Shown: positions 32,113 through 42,966, counted from the stretch's first letter. The stretch: 64,000 nt of DNA from Primulina eburnea (GCF_022965805.1 NC_133102.1:8874885-8938884), one strand, 5' to 3'. Notes: generated from the letters alone by a model not told the origin. Translations and numbers: made by a program.

Positions 32113-32874
32113 TGAAAGGAATTAAATTCCTTGATATAATTTCCTTTTTAATATCTCTAATGTTTTGCCTTTCTAGACTTGAGAATAATCTCTAATTTAT
32201 GATGTGATCTCCTGTAGATTTGGTATTCGATATGAGAGTCATAATATCTTTAATATATGGAATCTCATATCTTTAAGATATGAGATCTTTATTCTTTAAG
32301 GAGTTTTTTTCTAATAAAACTCTGTGTGTGCTTTAATAGGATACAAGGGTGAAAAAGGAGTGGGCGAGATACGAAGGAGTTCGAAGAGTTTTTCGAGACT
32401 GTAGCCATCTCGTGATTGATAACTTGTTGCTGTGAAGTGCTGCCAACATCTGAAGACAACACCTAATCACGGTTGTGATTAGTGTGTTGAGTCTCGAAGA
32501 TTTTTCACTTCTCGGTTGATGCATCTGACATAGTTTTGTTATACGGTTTGTTAGAGGTGTAGGATGCAATTTGTTACTCGCCTTTATAAGGGAGTTGTTT
32601 GATTCTTTCACTAGTATTGGTTTTTTTGTAAACTTACAAGTTTTTCTAGTGAATTATTTTGCCCTAAGGCACCGCACAAGTATTTGATACTTGTGCATAA
32701 TTTATATATCGTCTCTCTTATTATTATTATAATTCAAGTTGTGTGTTAACTTCTTAAACTGAAACTTCTTCTGCGTGTTGTCGTGAGTGTTACAACATCC
32801 ACGCACAACACCTACTTTCTGATACACACAACAATTACCCTCATCACACTCACACTGTGGGAACAAAACTTTCA
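32113..32874 (+). repeat. Copia-2 5' LTR (762 bp)
   Basis: Starts tgaaaggaatt and ends aactttca. It holds two copies of the GTGTTG/CAACAC cassette (about 32436-32464 and 32774-32812). Antisense open frames inside it recur in the 3' LTR and are not genes. Confidence 0.95.
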
Positions 32875-32876
32875 AT

Positions 32877-32888
32877 TGGTATCAGAGC
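32877..32888 (+). other. Copia-2 primer-binding site (initiator tRNA-Met)
   Basis: tggtatcagagc, two bases after the 5' LTR. It matches the standard iMet PBS exactly. Confidence 0.9.
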
Positions 32889-32943
32889 CTCCACTTGACG
32901 CTACTAAGTGAGATCCTGTTTTGTTTTGTTTTCACAGAAAAAA

Positions 32944-35900
32944 ATGGAAGCATCAACAAACACTGTTTTTAGACCTCCCGTGTTGGATGGTTCAAACTAT
33001 GCTTTGTGGAAAGTAAAGATAAGGGTCTTTATAAAATCTATTGAAGAAAGAGCTTGGCTGCGTGTACTTGATGGTTGGAGCCCACCAAAGATCGAGGATG
33101 CTGATGGAGACTCTCGGCTCAAACCCGAAAGTACATGGACAATTGATGAAGTGCAAACTTCAAATTTTAATTCCAAGGCTCTCAATGCTATATTTTCATC
33201 AGTTGACACAAGGATGTTTAACCTAATCACCAGTTGTGTCTGTGCTAAAGAAGCGTGGGATATACTTCAGAAACATTGTGAAGGATCTGAGAGCGTGCGT
33301 AAAACCAGGCTAAGGATGGTGACATCAAAATTTGAAAGCTTGAGGATGGAGGACAAGGAGTCTATTCTTGAGTACGATAGCCGGTTGAGACAACTTTCTA
33401 ATGAAGCTCACAGTCTTGGAGACCCCATGCCCAATGAAAGATTGGTGAACAAAGTCTTAAGATCTCTACCTGAGAGATTTAATGTCAAAGTGTGTGCAAT
33501 TGAAGAATCTAAAGACACTTCAAAAATCAATGTGGATGAATTAATGAGTTCTCTCAGAACATTTGAGATGAACCTCGATTTACAAAGGAAGGATAAAGGG
33601 AAAACAATAGCCCTTGAAGCCTCAACCGAATCTTATGATGAAATCCTTCAAATATCAAAAGAGGTGGAAAAGTCTGATTTAGGTGAAGAATCGATCTCTC
33701 TGTTTACTAAGAAATTCGGTGATTACTTGAAGACCATGAAAGAGAAGAAAAAAAGTGGGCAGAAATCTGTGCTACCCAACATCACCACTTCTGCAAAAGC
33801 TCAAAAGTTTACTCCTATGAAAGGACAGTTTCGACCAAAAACCGAAGTGCAAATCCAATCAAATGTCAGAAACCTGGATTCAGTGCAATGTAGAGAGTGT
33901 TCGGGATATGGACACTATGCCAATGAGTGTGCCAATCGACTTAGGAAAAACAAAGGCATGACTGTCACCCTGAGTGATGAAGAGTCTGATGATGATCAAG
34001 GATCAAGTGAATCTGAAAATCACACATCGTTATCTTCTGTGATCAAGGAGAAACGCTTAATGCAAATCAATCCTTTGGGTGTTGCCACAGGTGTTGCAAT
34101 ACCTGGCCGCAACACCTCTTCGAATTCAGTATGTCTTAAATCTACAACCCTTGCGGAGGCAAGTCAGTCTGAAACTCAAGAGGTAGATGATGATGAAGTC
34201 ACTCTAGAAAGTGTGCAGACGATGTACGAAGAACTATATGAAGACTGGATCAAAAGAACTAAAGGAAATGCAATTCTCTCCAAAGAGAATGCTGAGCTAA
34301 AGTCACAAATATCACGACTTGAAGTGATCTTAAGCAAGAAAGATTTTGAATTATGCAAAGTCAAAGAGGAACTTGGAGAAGCAACTCAGATTCTTGCCAA
34401 GATGAATTCAAGTTCATCCAAACTTGATTCACTTTTGATGATTGGACAAAATGACAAAGCTGGACTTGGTTATCCGAATAGTCTGTTCGAAATTGGAGAA
34501 TCTTCCAATACTGAGAGAAAACCAACTGTTTTTGTCAAAAGAAGTGTTGAAACCTCGAATGCTACACAAACTGAAAAAGGTGCTCCATCTAAAAGGCAAA
34601 TATCTACCAAGAAGTCCAAATCCAGAAAACGCCACTTTATCTGCCACTATTGTTTTAGACCTGGTCATATCAAACCCTACTGCTATTACAAGAGATGGGA
34701 ATCAGAACAGGTGTTGCCACAGGTGTTGTATAACACCCGGCGCAACACTGCCAACAGAAAACCGACGGTAAAAAGGGTTTGGGTACCAAAGGCTAAGATT
34801 CAATGTTCCGTTATTTGTACTTCATTAAAGAATAACATTGCAGGAATATGGTACTTTGACAGTGGCTATTCACGTCACATGACAGGTTCTAAAGACCATT
34901 TGATTGACTATGTTGAACTGAGGAGTGGTCATGTGACGTATGGTGGTGGTGCTAAAGGAAGAATTGCTGACAAAGGAACCTTGAATGTTGATGGACTGCC
35001 TAATCTACACAATGTGCTTTATGTCGAAGGGCTTAACTCAAACTTAATAAGCATAAGTCAACTTTGTGATGACGGTTTGCATGTTAAGTTTGATAAAGAC
35101 AATTGTGAAGTGTTTGATAATGCTAATACTCGTATTTTGACAGGTACAAGGTCTGCTGATAATTGCTATCAACTTGGAGAAGACTTAGTATGCAATCATT
35201 CAAAGGTCAGTGAATTAAACTTGTGGCATCAAAAATTGGGACATGCAAACTTCAAGACATTAAAGAATCTTGGTAAGTATGATGCTGTGAGAGGTATGCC
35301 TAATTTATCCTCTGGAATTTCGTATGTTTGTGGTGCATGTCAAAAAGGTAAGCAAACACGTGTTCCCCATCAAGTGTTGCAACACTTTGGGACAACACAG
35401 TGTCTTGAACTCTTGCACATGGATCTTATGAGTCCAATGGAAGTGGAAAGCCTTGGAGGTAAGAAGTATTCATGTGTTTGTGTGGATGATTTCTCTCGCT
35501 TTACTTGGGTAAGATTTCTTAGAGAAAAATCCGATACATTTGATGTTTTCAAGAAATTACATGCTAAGATTACTAATCTACATAATCTGAGGGTTGGTAA
35601 GATAAGGACCGACCATGGTAAAGAATTTGAAAACTCACACTTTATATCATTTTGTGAAAAGAGAGGGATAACTCATGAATTTTCGGCCCCTAAGACTCCT
35701 CAACAAAATGGAATAGCCGAAAGGAAGAATAGGACACTGCAAGAAATGGCTAGGGTCATGTTAAGTTCAAAGAATATTTCAAAGAGATTTTGGGCCGAGG
35801 CCTTAAAGACAGCATGTCATATTTCAAATCGTGTGTACTTAAGGAGTGGTTCTACTATGACATCCTATGAAATCATCATGGGAAAGAGGCCGAACCTTAA

Positions 35901-36516
35901 GTATTTTCATGTTTTTGGGTGTGTATGTTATGTTTTGAATGACCGAGACCATCTTGCAAAGTTTGACTCTAAAAGTGACAAATGTTTATTCGTTGGTTAT
36001 TCATCTAATAGTCGTGCTTATCGCGTGTATAATCTGAGAACAAGAATGACTACGGAGTCTATTAACGTTGTTTTTGATGATCTTGCAGATCTAACGGGAA
36101 AAACAATCGAGGATGATATTGATGGGCTGCTGAACGAAAGTGAGACACTGCCTAACACAGATGTTGCACCCGGTGTTGTAACACCGGAGACAACACCTGC
36201 ACTGGCAGAATCAAATGATGAACTAGGAAAGTATACTGAGAATGATGACGGTGTAACCAATGAAGAGATTGATATTCCCAGCAAGGTTCAGAAAAATCAT
36301 CCATCATCTCAGATCATTGGAGAAACATTTGGAGGAATGCAAACGAGAAGAAAGGAGAAGGTAGACTATCGGAAAATGATGGGACTAGTATGCATGACTT
36401 CCGTATACTCTCAAGTAAGTCACTCTTGTTTTGTTTCGCTCATTGAACCCAAAAATATAAATGAAGCCTTAAAAGATGAATTTTGGGTTGATGCAATGCA
36501 TGAGGAACTTGAATAA
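32944..36516 (+). CDS. Copia-2 gag, protease and integrase
   Basis: A polyprotein ORF of 1190 residues from ATG 32944 (MEASTNTVFRPPVLDG), preferred over an upstream non-ATG start. Order: gag core (about 1-230, with WKVKIRVFIKS and SLPERFNVKV), CCHC knuckle CRECSGYGHYANEC (about 315), acidic and coiled-coil stretch (about 350-490), second Cys/His knuckle CHYCFRPGHIKPYC (about 566), retropepsin DSGYSRHMTG (about 638; Tyr where Cys is usual), integrase zinc finger H...H...C-x2-C (760-800), core DDFSRFTW (about 847), RTDHGKEFE (about 888), NGIAERKNRT (about 921). It ends at a TAA (36514-36516) in the INT-RT linker where Gln is usual. The RT follows in the same frame. All integrase catalytic residues are present. 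Confidence 0.93.
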   Translation: MEASTNTVFRPPVLDGSNYALWKVKIRVFIKSIEERAWLRVLDGWSPPKIEDADGDSRLKPESTWTIDEVQTSNFNSKALNAIFSSVDTRMFNLITSCVCAKEAWDILQKHCEGSESVRKTRLRMVTSKFESLRMEDKESILEYDSRLRQLSNEAHSLGDPMPNERLVNKVLRSLPERFNVKVCAIEESKDTSKINVDELMSSLRTFEMNLDLQRKDKGKTIALEASTESYDEILQISKEVEKSDLGEESISLFTKKFGDYLKTMKEKKKSGQKSVLPNITTSAKAQKFTPMKGQFRPKTEVQIQSNVRNLDSVQCRECSGYGHYANECANRLRKNKGMTVTLSDEESDDDQGSSESENHTSLSSVIKEKRLMQINPLGVATGVAIPGRNTSSNSVCLKSTTLAEASQSETQEVDDDEVTLESVQTMYEELYEDWIKRTKGNAILSKENAELKSQISRLEVILSKKDFELCKVKEELGEATQILAKMNSSSSKLDSLLMIGQNDKAGLGYPNSLFEIGESSNTERKPTVFVKRSVETSNATQTEKGAPSKRQISTKKSKSRKRHFICHYCFRPGHIKPYCYYKRWESEQVLPQVLYNTRRNTANRKPTVKRVWVPKAKIQCSVICTSLKNNIAGIWYFDSGYSRHMTGSKDHLIDYVELRSGHVTYGGGAKGRIADKGTLNVDGLPNLHNVLYVEGLNSNLISISQLCDDGLHVKFDKDNCEVFDNANTRILTGTRSADNCYQLGEDLVCNHSKVSELNLWHQKLGHANFKTLKNLGKYDAVRGMPNLSSGISYVCGACQKGKQTRVPHQVLQHFGTTQCLELLHMDLMSPMEVESLGGKKYSCVCVDDFSRFTWVRFLREKSDTFDVFKKLHAKITNLHNLRVGKIRTDHGKEFENSHFISFCEKRGITHEFSAPKTPQQNGIAERKNRTLQEMARVMLSSKNISKRFWAEALKTACHISNRVYLRSGSTMTSYEIIMGKRPNLKYFHVFGCVCYVLNDRDHLAKFDSKSDKCLFVGYSSNSRAYRVYNLRTRMTTESINVVFDDLADLTGKTIEDDIDGLLNESETLPNTDVAPGVVTPETTPALAESNDELGKYTENDDGVTNEEIDIPSKVQKNHPSSQIIGETFGGMQTRRKEKVDYRKMMGLVCMTSVYSQVSHSCFVSLIEPKNINEALKDEFWVDAMHEELE

Positions 36517-37968
36517 TTTGTTAGGAATGATGTGTGGGATTTGGTTCCCAGACCTTATAATGTGAATGATATTGGAACCAAATGGATTTTTAAAAACAAA
36601 ACTGATGAATCTGGAATTGTTGTGAGAAACAAAGCTAGGCTAGTTGCTCAAGGGTATACTCAAATTGAAGGAATTGATTTTGACGAGACATTTGCCCCTG
36701 TTGCCCGGATTGAATCGGTCAGACTTTTACTTGCTATTGCATGTCACATGGACATAAAATTATATCAAATGGATGTGAAAAGTGCTTTTTTGAATGGCAT
36801 CTTGAAAGAAGAAGCTTATGTAAGCCAACCTAAAGGATTTGAAGATCCACACCACCCTAACCATGTCTACAAGTTGAAGAAGACACTTTATGGACTTAAA
36901 CAAGCTCCAAGAGCATGGTATGGTAGGCTTACTGAATATCTGCTTGACTTAGGCTTCAAAAGAGGTGAGTTTGATAAAACCCTTTTTATTCAAATATCGA
37001 AGCATGATATTCTTGTGTGTCAAATTTATGTGGATGACATCATTTTTTGTGCTTCTTCTCAAAAGCATGTTGATGAATTTGTTAAATGCATGTCTACCAC
37101 ATTTGAAATGAGCATGGTAGGAGAATTAAGTTTCTTTCTTGGATTGCAAATCAAACAAATGCATGATGGTATCTTTCTATGTCAATCCAAGTATGCCAAG
37201 AATTTGGTGAAGAAATTCTCTACCGAGAACACTAAGCACATGAAAACACCAATGGGGTCGACTGAAAAATTGTCCAAAGACGATGTTGCGGCAGGTGTTG
37301 ACAACACCCAGTATCACAGCATCATAGGCAGTCTTCTTTACTTAAGTGCAAGTCGTCCCGACATCATGTTTAGTGTATGTTTGTGTGCTAGGTACCAGGC
37401 TGATCCTAAAGACACTCATCTAAAGGCTGTCAAAAGAATTTTGCGATATATATCTGGAACAGTTGACTTAGGTTTGTGGTACACCAAAGAAACAAACACC
37501 AATTTAGTGGGCTTTAGTGATGCTGACTGGGCTGGAAACTTAGATGATAGGAAAAGTACCACGGGTGGGTGTTTTTATCTTGGTAACAATTTGGTGTCAT
37601 GGTATAGTAGAAAGCAAAATTGTATGTCTTTGTCCACCGCTGAATCTGAGTATGTTGCAGCCGCTAGTTGCTGCTCACAACTTCTGTGGATGAATCAAAT
37701 GATTAAAGATTATGGATTCAACAGTGACACCTTAATTTTATACCGCGACAATTCAAGTGCAATTGATATTTCAAAAAATCCAGTGCAACACTCTCGAACG
37801 AAACACATTGACATTAGACATCATTTTATTCGAGATTTGGTTGAAAAGGGTATGATTCAAATGGAATTTGTTGGAACTGAGAACCAACTGGCTGATATCT
37901 TTACAAAACCATTGGATTTTGAGAGATTTTCCAATCTTAGGAAGTCTCTCAGCTTGTGTACACAGTGA
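36517..37968 (+). CDS. Copia-2 reverse transcriptase and RNase H
   Basis: Continues in frame directly after the TAA at 36514-36516. RT blocks: [30 protein letters not shown] (about 36765), [14 protein letters not shown] (about 36890), catalytic YVDDIIFC (about 37028), FFLGLQIKQ. Connection domain with [16 protein letters not shown]. RNase H with GFSDADWAG (about 37510), [10 protein letters not shown], a [12 protein letters not shown] segment and [15 protein letters not shown]. It ends LADIFTKPL...LSLCTQ at TAG... more exactly the stop at 37966-37968. The frame is fully open; expression needs passage of the upstream TAA or that stop may have killed this copy. Confidence 0.93.
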   Translation, partial: FVRNDVWDLVPRPYNVNDIGTKWIFKNKTDESGIVVRNKARLVAQGYTQIEGIDFDETFAPVARIESVRLLLAIACHMDIKLYQMDVKSAFLNGILKEEAYVSQPKGFEDPHHPNHVYKLKKTLYGLKQAPRAWYGRLTEYLLDLGFKRGEFDKTLFIQISKHDILVCQIYVDDIIFCASSQKHVDEFVKCMSTTFEMSMVGELSFFLGLQIKQMHDGIFLCQSKYAKNLVKKFSTENTKHMKTPMGSTEKLSKDDVAAGVDNTQYHSIIGSLLYLSASRPDIMFSVCLCARYQADPKDTHLKAVKRILRYISGTVDLGLWYTKETNTNLVGFSDADWAGNLDDRKSTTGGCFYLGNNLVSWYSRKQNCMSLSTAESEYVAAASCCSQLLWMNQMIKDYGFNSDTLILYRDNSSAIDISKNPVQHSRTKHIDIRHHFIRDLVEKGMIQMEFVGTENQLADIFTKPLDFERFSNLRKSLSLCTQ

Positions 37969-39060
37969 TCACTCACGGATGTTGTCCTTGGTGTTACAAC
38001 ACCTATGGACAACACTCAGCATGCATGTGCATTTTATTTTTAGGATGCTAGACATATTGCATACATCTTGTTTTGTGTGAAGCCTGTACAAGTGAAGGAT
38101 ACTGAATGGTGCGCTCTCAGTTGTGAATCAAACTTTCTATCAAAATTCTCTAAAGTATGGAATGTGCTCAATCTAAGTCGTAAAGCTGTTGAGGATGTTC
38201 GTGTCCTACATGATCTTATCCAATGTAGACAATGACTTAGAAAATACTTGAGCAATAAGGTGAAAAATAGAAAAGAGGAGAAGAATTTCAAAAAAAAAAA
38301 ATGGAACAAAAACATTGTTTAGAAGAAAATGGAAAAAGCTACCTAGAGGAGTCCAATGAAGACCGTTCTTCTAGTGTGGGAGCTACCACTTCTAAGTCAA
38401 AATCCAGATGGAAAAAGCTACCTAGAGGAGTCCCATGAAGACCGTTCCTCTAGAGTGGGAGCTACCATGTCTGAAATAAAAATGTTCAAGAAAGTTTGAG
38501 TCCAACTTGTGAGTGTTGCCAAGAGGTGTTGCCAACACCTAACTACAGACTGATCACAGTTTGATCACATGCGTGTATATTTCATTTTTTTTTATCATAT
38601 TTTAGGCATAAATTTAAGTCATTCATACTACTGCTTTGTGAATTCATCATGTCCAGTGGGCTACCAGCTTTTAATTCATGATATTCGAAAAGAACCTAAC
38701 CAACTTAATTTTGAAATACCTTGATATATAACGGTTAGTGGGGTTAATTCGATGTGGCGTTTCATCCTGGCTGATCTTCTTGAAAGAATGATTACACTGT
38801 CTCAGAAAGTTACCGTTGGAGTAAAAACGGATTTGGAAAGATGCCGGAGTTGAGGCTCATCAGAATGTTACCGTTGGAGGGGTGTGCTTAAATATTTAGG
38901 GATAAATAAGGAACAAATTTACGGCTTACTATTTTCCCTCATATTCTAAAATCTCTCCTACCCTAACTATTTGTTTTCTTTCTCGCGCAATAGTATCTGT
39001 GTTCTTCGTAATTTTCTGTCTTCTTCGAACTTCCCTACTTTGTTGTTCTCTATTTCGCAG
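37969..39060 (+). other. Copia-2 region between pol and the post-pol ORF
   Basis: About 1.1 kb non-coding. It holds two copies of the GTGTTG/CAACAC cassette (about 37978-38016 and 38511-38541) and a 79-bp direct duplication (38331-38409 and 38410-38472 onward, starting ggaaaaagct). A TATA-like AT-rich patch lies near 38889-38906. A pyrimidine-rich tract ends in AG at 39059-39060, immediately before the ATG. It could act as the 5' part of a subgenomic mRNA, by promoter or splicing; neither is shown. Confidence 0.55.
38331..38472 (+). repeat. 79-bp tandem duplication in Copia-2
   Basis: ggaaaaagctacctagagga starts at 38331 and again at 38410; the second copy is slightly diverged and a few bases shorter. 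The unit contains a cctagaggag / ttcctctag inverted pair. Confidence 0.8.
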
Positions 39061-40968
39061 ATGGCTGGCTTTGATCCTCAAGACATTAGGAGTGAAATGG
39101 CTGCGAGCATGGGCGACAAATCACCTGACACAACACCCACAGCCGCAACCGATGTTGTGGGCATGGAAATTGTGGGTGTACCAGAAGAACCAATCCCGCT
39201 GGAAATGATCGCTCCTGGTGAACCTGGGAACGAAATCAATGTCGAGGATCCCCCAAATTTTGAGGCCGTGAATAGAGCCTTTCCCCCTGTTCCTATGCGC
39301 CGTAAGTCAAAGAGACAAGCAGGGTTCGATCCTGACTTTGTCCCTACCAAGAAACCAAGGGCATCCACCGTCCCATTTATTCTGGACCCTGATTTCTCAT
39401 CTGGAGACGACTCCAATGATGATGATTTTGAGTTGGTGGCTCGCCCCAAACCACCTGTTGCTGCTAAGGAATCTGGTTCTACTTCTGGTAGTCAAAAACC
39501 AAACCCCATCACGGACTCTCATGAAGCTACAGAAGAACAATCTCCTGGTGAACCTGAAGATGATGAACAATCTTTGGCAGAGTTTCTTGCTCAGCTCAAA
39601 GAAGATAAGGCCGCCCGAAAACAAATGGCTAAGGAGGATGAACATGACTCGGAAATGATGAAGGAATTCGAGCAAAACCGGCCTGGTGCCTCTGATGACT
39701 CCTCCTCATCGTCTGTATCTGACTTTGAATCTGAGGAACAAGGTGATGATGCATCTGAGGACATTGACTCTGAATCTAGCGAGTCTTCTGAAGATGATGC
39801 TACTGATGATGCTGCCGGTGTTGAGGGGAATGTTGACAACACCGAGCACAACACTGACTCTGCTGATTATGATCTCAGTAAGTCCTTCTCCCCGAAGTTT
39901 TATTCAGAAGAGGCCTTGGCATTATGGCCCTTATTTATTCATCGAGAGTTGATTGAAGAGAAAAACATTGATTTTGATGCCTATGGAAAGCATAATTTGA
40001 TTGAGTTCTTGAAGAGCCAAAGGATGCTCTCAACTGTCACCGCAGTCATGCCCTACTGTCGCCGAGTTGTGTTGGAGTTTTATTGCAATCTTTTGAGGAG
40101 TGTGGCAGATGAGGACTCGGTGAAATATGGCAGAGTGTTCGTTCGGGATCGGATTTACAATTTCTCACCGACTGTGATCAATGCATTTTATGACACCCCA
40201 GATATTGAAGAGGCTGAAGAGGATCTGGACATCCATGTTGTTACCACTGTGCTTACTGGAGGTGCGGTCCAAGTTTTCCCTGATCATCCCAAGAAGTTGA
40301 GTGCCGCCAATCTCACCTCTTTCTTTTCTGTGTTACACAAAACCGCTATTTGGAACTGGACTCCATCGACCAACACTACCGCGGTCACTCGATCACAGGC
40401 CATGATGCTATTTGCTATTGGAACCGGGCGGGCCTTTAACTTTGGAAAGCTGGTATTCAAGACTTCATTGCAATATGCTGAAGGTGACTTCAAGAAAACC
40501 AAGCTGCCTTACCCTTTGCTAATCTATGGAATCTTGGAATCTCAAGGTTTCATTCCGGATATTGATGAAGAGCTCTGCCCTGTTGGCGATTCCCTAAAGA
40601 TTTCACCAGCTTACTTCAAAGGCAACCGAAGAATCGATCTGCCTTGGCTGGGTTCGAGTGTTGCTGCAGATGTTGGCCACACTGCTGAAACAACATCTGA
40701 GCCTCTGCCGGACACTTCTAGTCTTCCCCCTACACCTCCTGCTGGCTATGTTACGCAATCTCTCTCTTACATTCAAGCTCAGATTGCGTATGGTCCCCAA
40801 CAGATTGCTCATGCCAAGAAGATCATTGAACATTATGAAAATCAAGTGGCAGATTATGAGCTTTTACTTGCTACTAGCATCCATTCTGGACAAAAAGAGG
40901 GAGTACATGATACAGCCGGAACCAGTGGAGCCAAAAGAGATGATGATGACAGCAGTAATGCTGGATAA
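39061..40968 (+). CDS. Copia-2 post-pol (env-like) ORF, intact, probably nuclear
   Basis: A 635-residue ORF from ATG 39061 (MAGFDPQDIRSEM). That ATG follows an acceptor-like cgcag, and the upstream in-frame extension lies in the pyrimidine tract. Order: acidic N-terminus; basic bipartite NLS-like cluster (RRKSKRQ and KKPRA, about 80-100); very acidic Ser/Asp/Glu region (about 200-275); the domain shared with the Copia-1 and Athila 3' ORFs (about 277-502, with RVFVRDRIYNFSPTVIN and MLFAIGTGRAFNFGKL); a C-terminal helix that could be coiled coil (about 567-607). No signal peptide, transmembrane span or furin-type site is seen, so an envelope function is unlikely from sequence. It resembles what databases call putative plant transposon protein domain. 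Function unknown. Confidence 0.75.
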   Translation: MAGFDPQDIRSEMAASMGDKSPDTTPTAATDVVGMEIVGVPEEPIPLEMIAPGEPGNEINVEDPPNFEAVNRAFPPVPMRRKSKRQAGFDPDFVPTKKPRASTVPFILDPDFSSGDDSNDDDFELVARPKPPVAAKESGSTSGSQKPNPITDSHEATEEQSPGEPEDDEQSLAEFLAQLKEDKAARKQMAKEDEHDSEMMKEFEQNRPGASDDSSSSSVSDFESEEQGDDASEDIDSESSESSEDDATDDAAGVEGNVDNTEHNTDSADYDLSKSFSPKFYSEEALALWPLFIHRELIEEKNIDFDAYGKHNLIEFLKSQRMLSTVTAVMPYCRRVVLEFYCNLLRSVADEDSVKYGRVFVRDRIYNFSPTVINAFYDTPDIEEAEEDLDIHVVTTVLTGGAVQVFPDHPKKLSAANLTSFFSVLHKTAIWNWTPSTNTTAVTRSQAMMLFAIGTGRAFNFGKLVFKTSLQYAEGDFKKTKLPYPLLIYGILESQGFIPDIDEELCPVGDSLKISPAYFKGNRRIDLPWLGSSVAADVGHTAETTSEPLPDTSSLPPTPPAGYVTQSLSYIQAQIAYGPQQIAHAKKIIEHYENQVADYELLLATSIHSGQKEGVHDTAGTSGAKRDDDDSSNAG

Positions 40969-41288
40969 AGAAGATTTTGAGTGTTTCTTTTGTTTTTGTC
41001 TCTCTTGATGGTTCTAGTCCTTCTTACTTTAGTTGTCCTAAAGTCCTTTTATTTTCTCTAATCTTTGTTCCTCCTGATTAATGAAATGAACTGTTTCGGT
41101 GTTATGATCTGAATGTTGCAACATCTAACATACAACACCTGTGATATTTTTCATTAGGGGAAGGCTTAACAGCAGAATTCAGGGGGAGACAACTAAGTTG
41201 GCTGAGTCACTGATTTGCTAACTCAGGGGGAGTTGAGCCGTATAACCATGTTGGGGTGTTTTGTCCAGAAAGGCAAAAAAGGGGAGAT
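40969..41288 (+). other. Copia-2 3' untranslated region with polypurine tract
   Basis: A 320-bp non-coding stretch with another GTGTTG/CAACAC cassette (about 41112-41140) and several aggggga runs (about 41155, 41182, 41226), a Sirevirus-like multi-PPT look. The PPT proper, aaaaaaggggaga, lies at 41275-41287, just before the TG of the 3' LTR. Confidence 0.75.
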
Positions 41289-42050
41289 TGAAAGGAATTA
41301 AATTCCTTGATATAATTTTCTTTTTAATATCTCTAATGTTTTGCCTTTCTAGACTTGAGAACAATCTCTAATTTATGATGTGATCTCGTGTAGATTTGGT
41401 ATTCGATATGAGAGTCATAATATCTTTAATATATGGAATCTTATATCTTTAAGATATGAGATCTTTATTCTTTAAGGAGTTTTTTTCTAATAAAACTCTG
41501 TGCGTGCTTTAATAGGATACAAGGGTGAAAAAGGAGTGGGCGAGATACGAAGGAGTTCGAAGAGTTTTTCGAGACTGTAGCCATCTCGTGATTGATAACT
41601 TGTTGCTGTGAAGTGCTGCCAACATCTGAAGACAACACCTAATCACGGTTGTGATTAGTGTGTTGAGTCTCGAAGATTTTTCACTTCTCGGTTGATGCAT
41701 CTGACATAGTTTTGTTATACGGTTTGTTAGAGGTGTAGGATGCAATTTGTTACTCGCCTTTATAAGGGAGTTGTTTGATTCTTTCACTAGTATTGGTTTT
41801 TTTGTAAATTTACAAGTTTTTCTAATGAATTATTTTGCCCTGAAGTACCGCACAAGTATTTGATACTTGTGCATAATTTATATCTCGTCTCTCTTATTAT
41901 TATTATAATTCAAGTTGTGTGTTAACTTCTTAAACTGAAACTTCCGCTGCATGTTGTCGTGAGTGTTACAACATCCACGCACAACACCTACTTTCTGATA
42001 CACACAACAAGCACCCTCATCACACTCACACTGTGGGAACAGAACTTTCA
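41289..42050 (+). repeat. Copia-2 3' LTR (762 bp)
   Basis: Same length and ends as the 5' LTR, followed directly by the TSD AGCTG. Confidence 0.95.
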
Positions 42051-42055
42051 AGCTG

Positions 42056-42840
42056 CGTTTGGTCACGAGAGAACACAGATCACAACAGTTTTATGTGGTT
42101 CGTGATCACCTTCGAGCCATCTATAATCATTTTGGATCCAGATTTAACATCTGTGTGGAACTTCTTGCTATTCTACTATGTGGTTCGGAACTTTTCCAGA
42201 TATAATCAATCTTGTTACATTTTTTTACGAAATCTTGCTACATTTTCATCACTCATATATTTCACGAGAAAAAATGCTTTGACGGATGTTTGGGCAAATG
42301 TCTTTGAGCGTCAGTATCACCTTCATCGAGAAGACATGCTTGATATTCGTGGGTAAGGATTGTGTTTTTACTAGCGTTAGGGTATTTAATGTCCTAATGA
42401 TGAGAAACTCGAAACGATCACAAGAAGCGACATGGGTCGGTCGTGCTACGAACCACAAGAATCCAAATCGACACAGGTTTACGACACCAAGAAAGTTTTC
42501 AAATTAGATCTCACAACAAATACAGACACAGAATAAAACATCGACATAGCAAGACTCAAAAACTATACAAGAAACACGATGAAACCTAAAACAAAATTAA
42601 ACACAAACAAATATGAACATGATAATATTGAGATGAAACCTCGAATCACTTATTAGCGAAGCAAGAACTAGGGATGTCAATAGGTTGGAATGATTCAGGT
42701 ACGATTTCATATAATCTGTCCTTATCTTCTTTTATTATATCAATATTTATCCTTGTCAAGTGTTCGACTTTCATACTCATCCCCTTATCTGTCAGAGAAT
42801 CGAATATACATATCCTAACTTAAATATTTTATCACTGAAT
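42056..42840. other. Spacer to the right of Copia-2
   Basis: The beginning continues the sequence interrupted by Copia-2. No coding sequence is supported; three short open frames have no recognisable domain. I see no clear repeat ends. Confidence 0.4.
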
Positions 42841-42966
42841 GGTTGGTGGCAAATGGTGGTAGATGACATGCATATGGGCGAAAGGTTGGACGAAACATTG
42901 TCAATGTGCATAAATTTCAATGTTCAGACGCGAAGTTTTTCATTTGTTCACACGAGGAAGAACTTC

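Larger units (their letters stand above)
32113..42050 (+). mobile_element. Copia-2: Sirevirus-type LTR retrotransposon, nearly intact
   Basis: A 9.9-kb Copia element. Both LTRs are 762 bp, start TGAAAGGAATT and end AACTTTCA. A perfect AGCTG target-site duplication lies at 32108-32112 and 42051-42055. It has an iMet PBS (32877-32888) and a PPT (41275-41287). Gag-PR-INT-RT-RH lies in one frame with one TAA. A long sense ORF after pol is intact. About 17 differences between the LTRs by eye (about 2%) mean a fairly recent insertion. A nested GTGTTG/CAACAC palindromic cassette recurs about 15 times across LTRs, coding linkers and UTRs. Confidence 0.95.

Noticed and set aside
32333..32611. 92-residue antisense ORF, repeated at 41509-41787
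   Set aside because: Identical because it lies in both Copia-2 LTRs; no promoter or homology seen. LTR sequence suffices to explain it.
39591..39854. Ser-rich antisense ORF in Copia-2
   Set aside because: Shadow of the acidic Asp/Glu/Ser-rich sense repeat region of the post-pol ORF.
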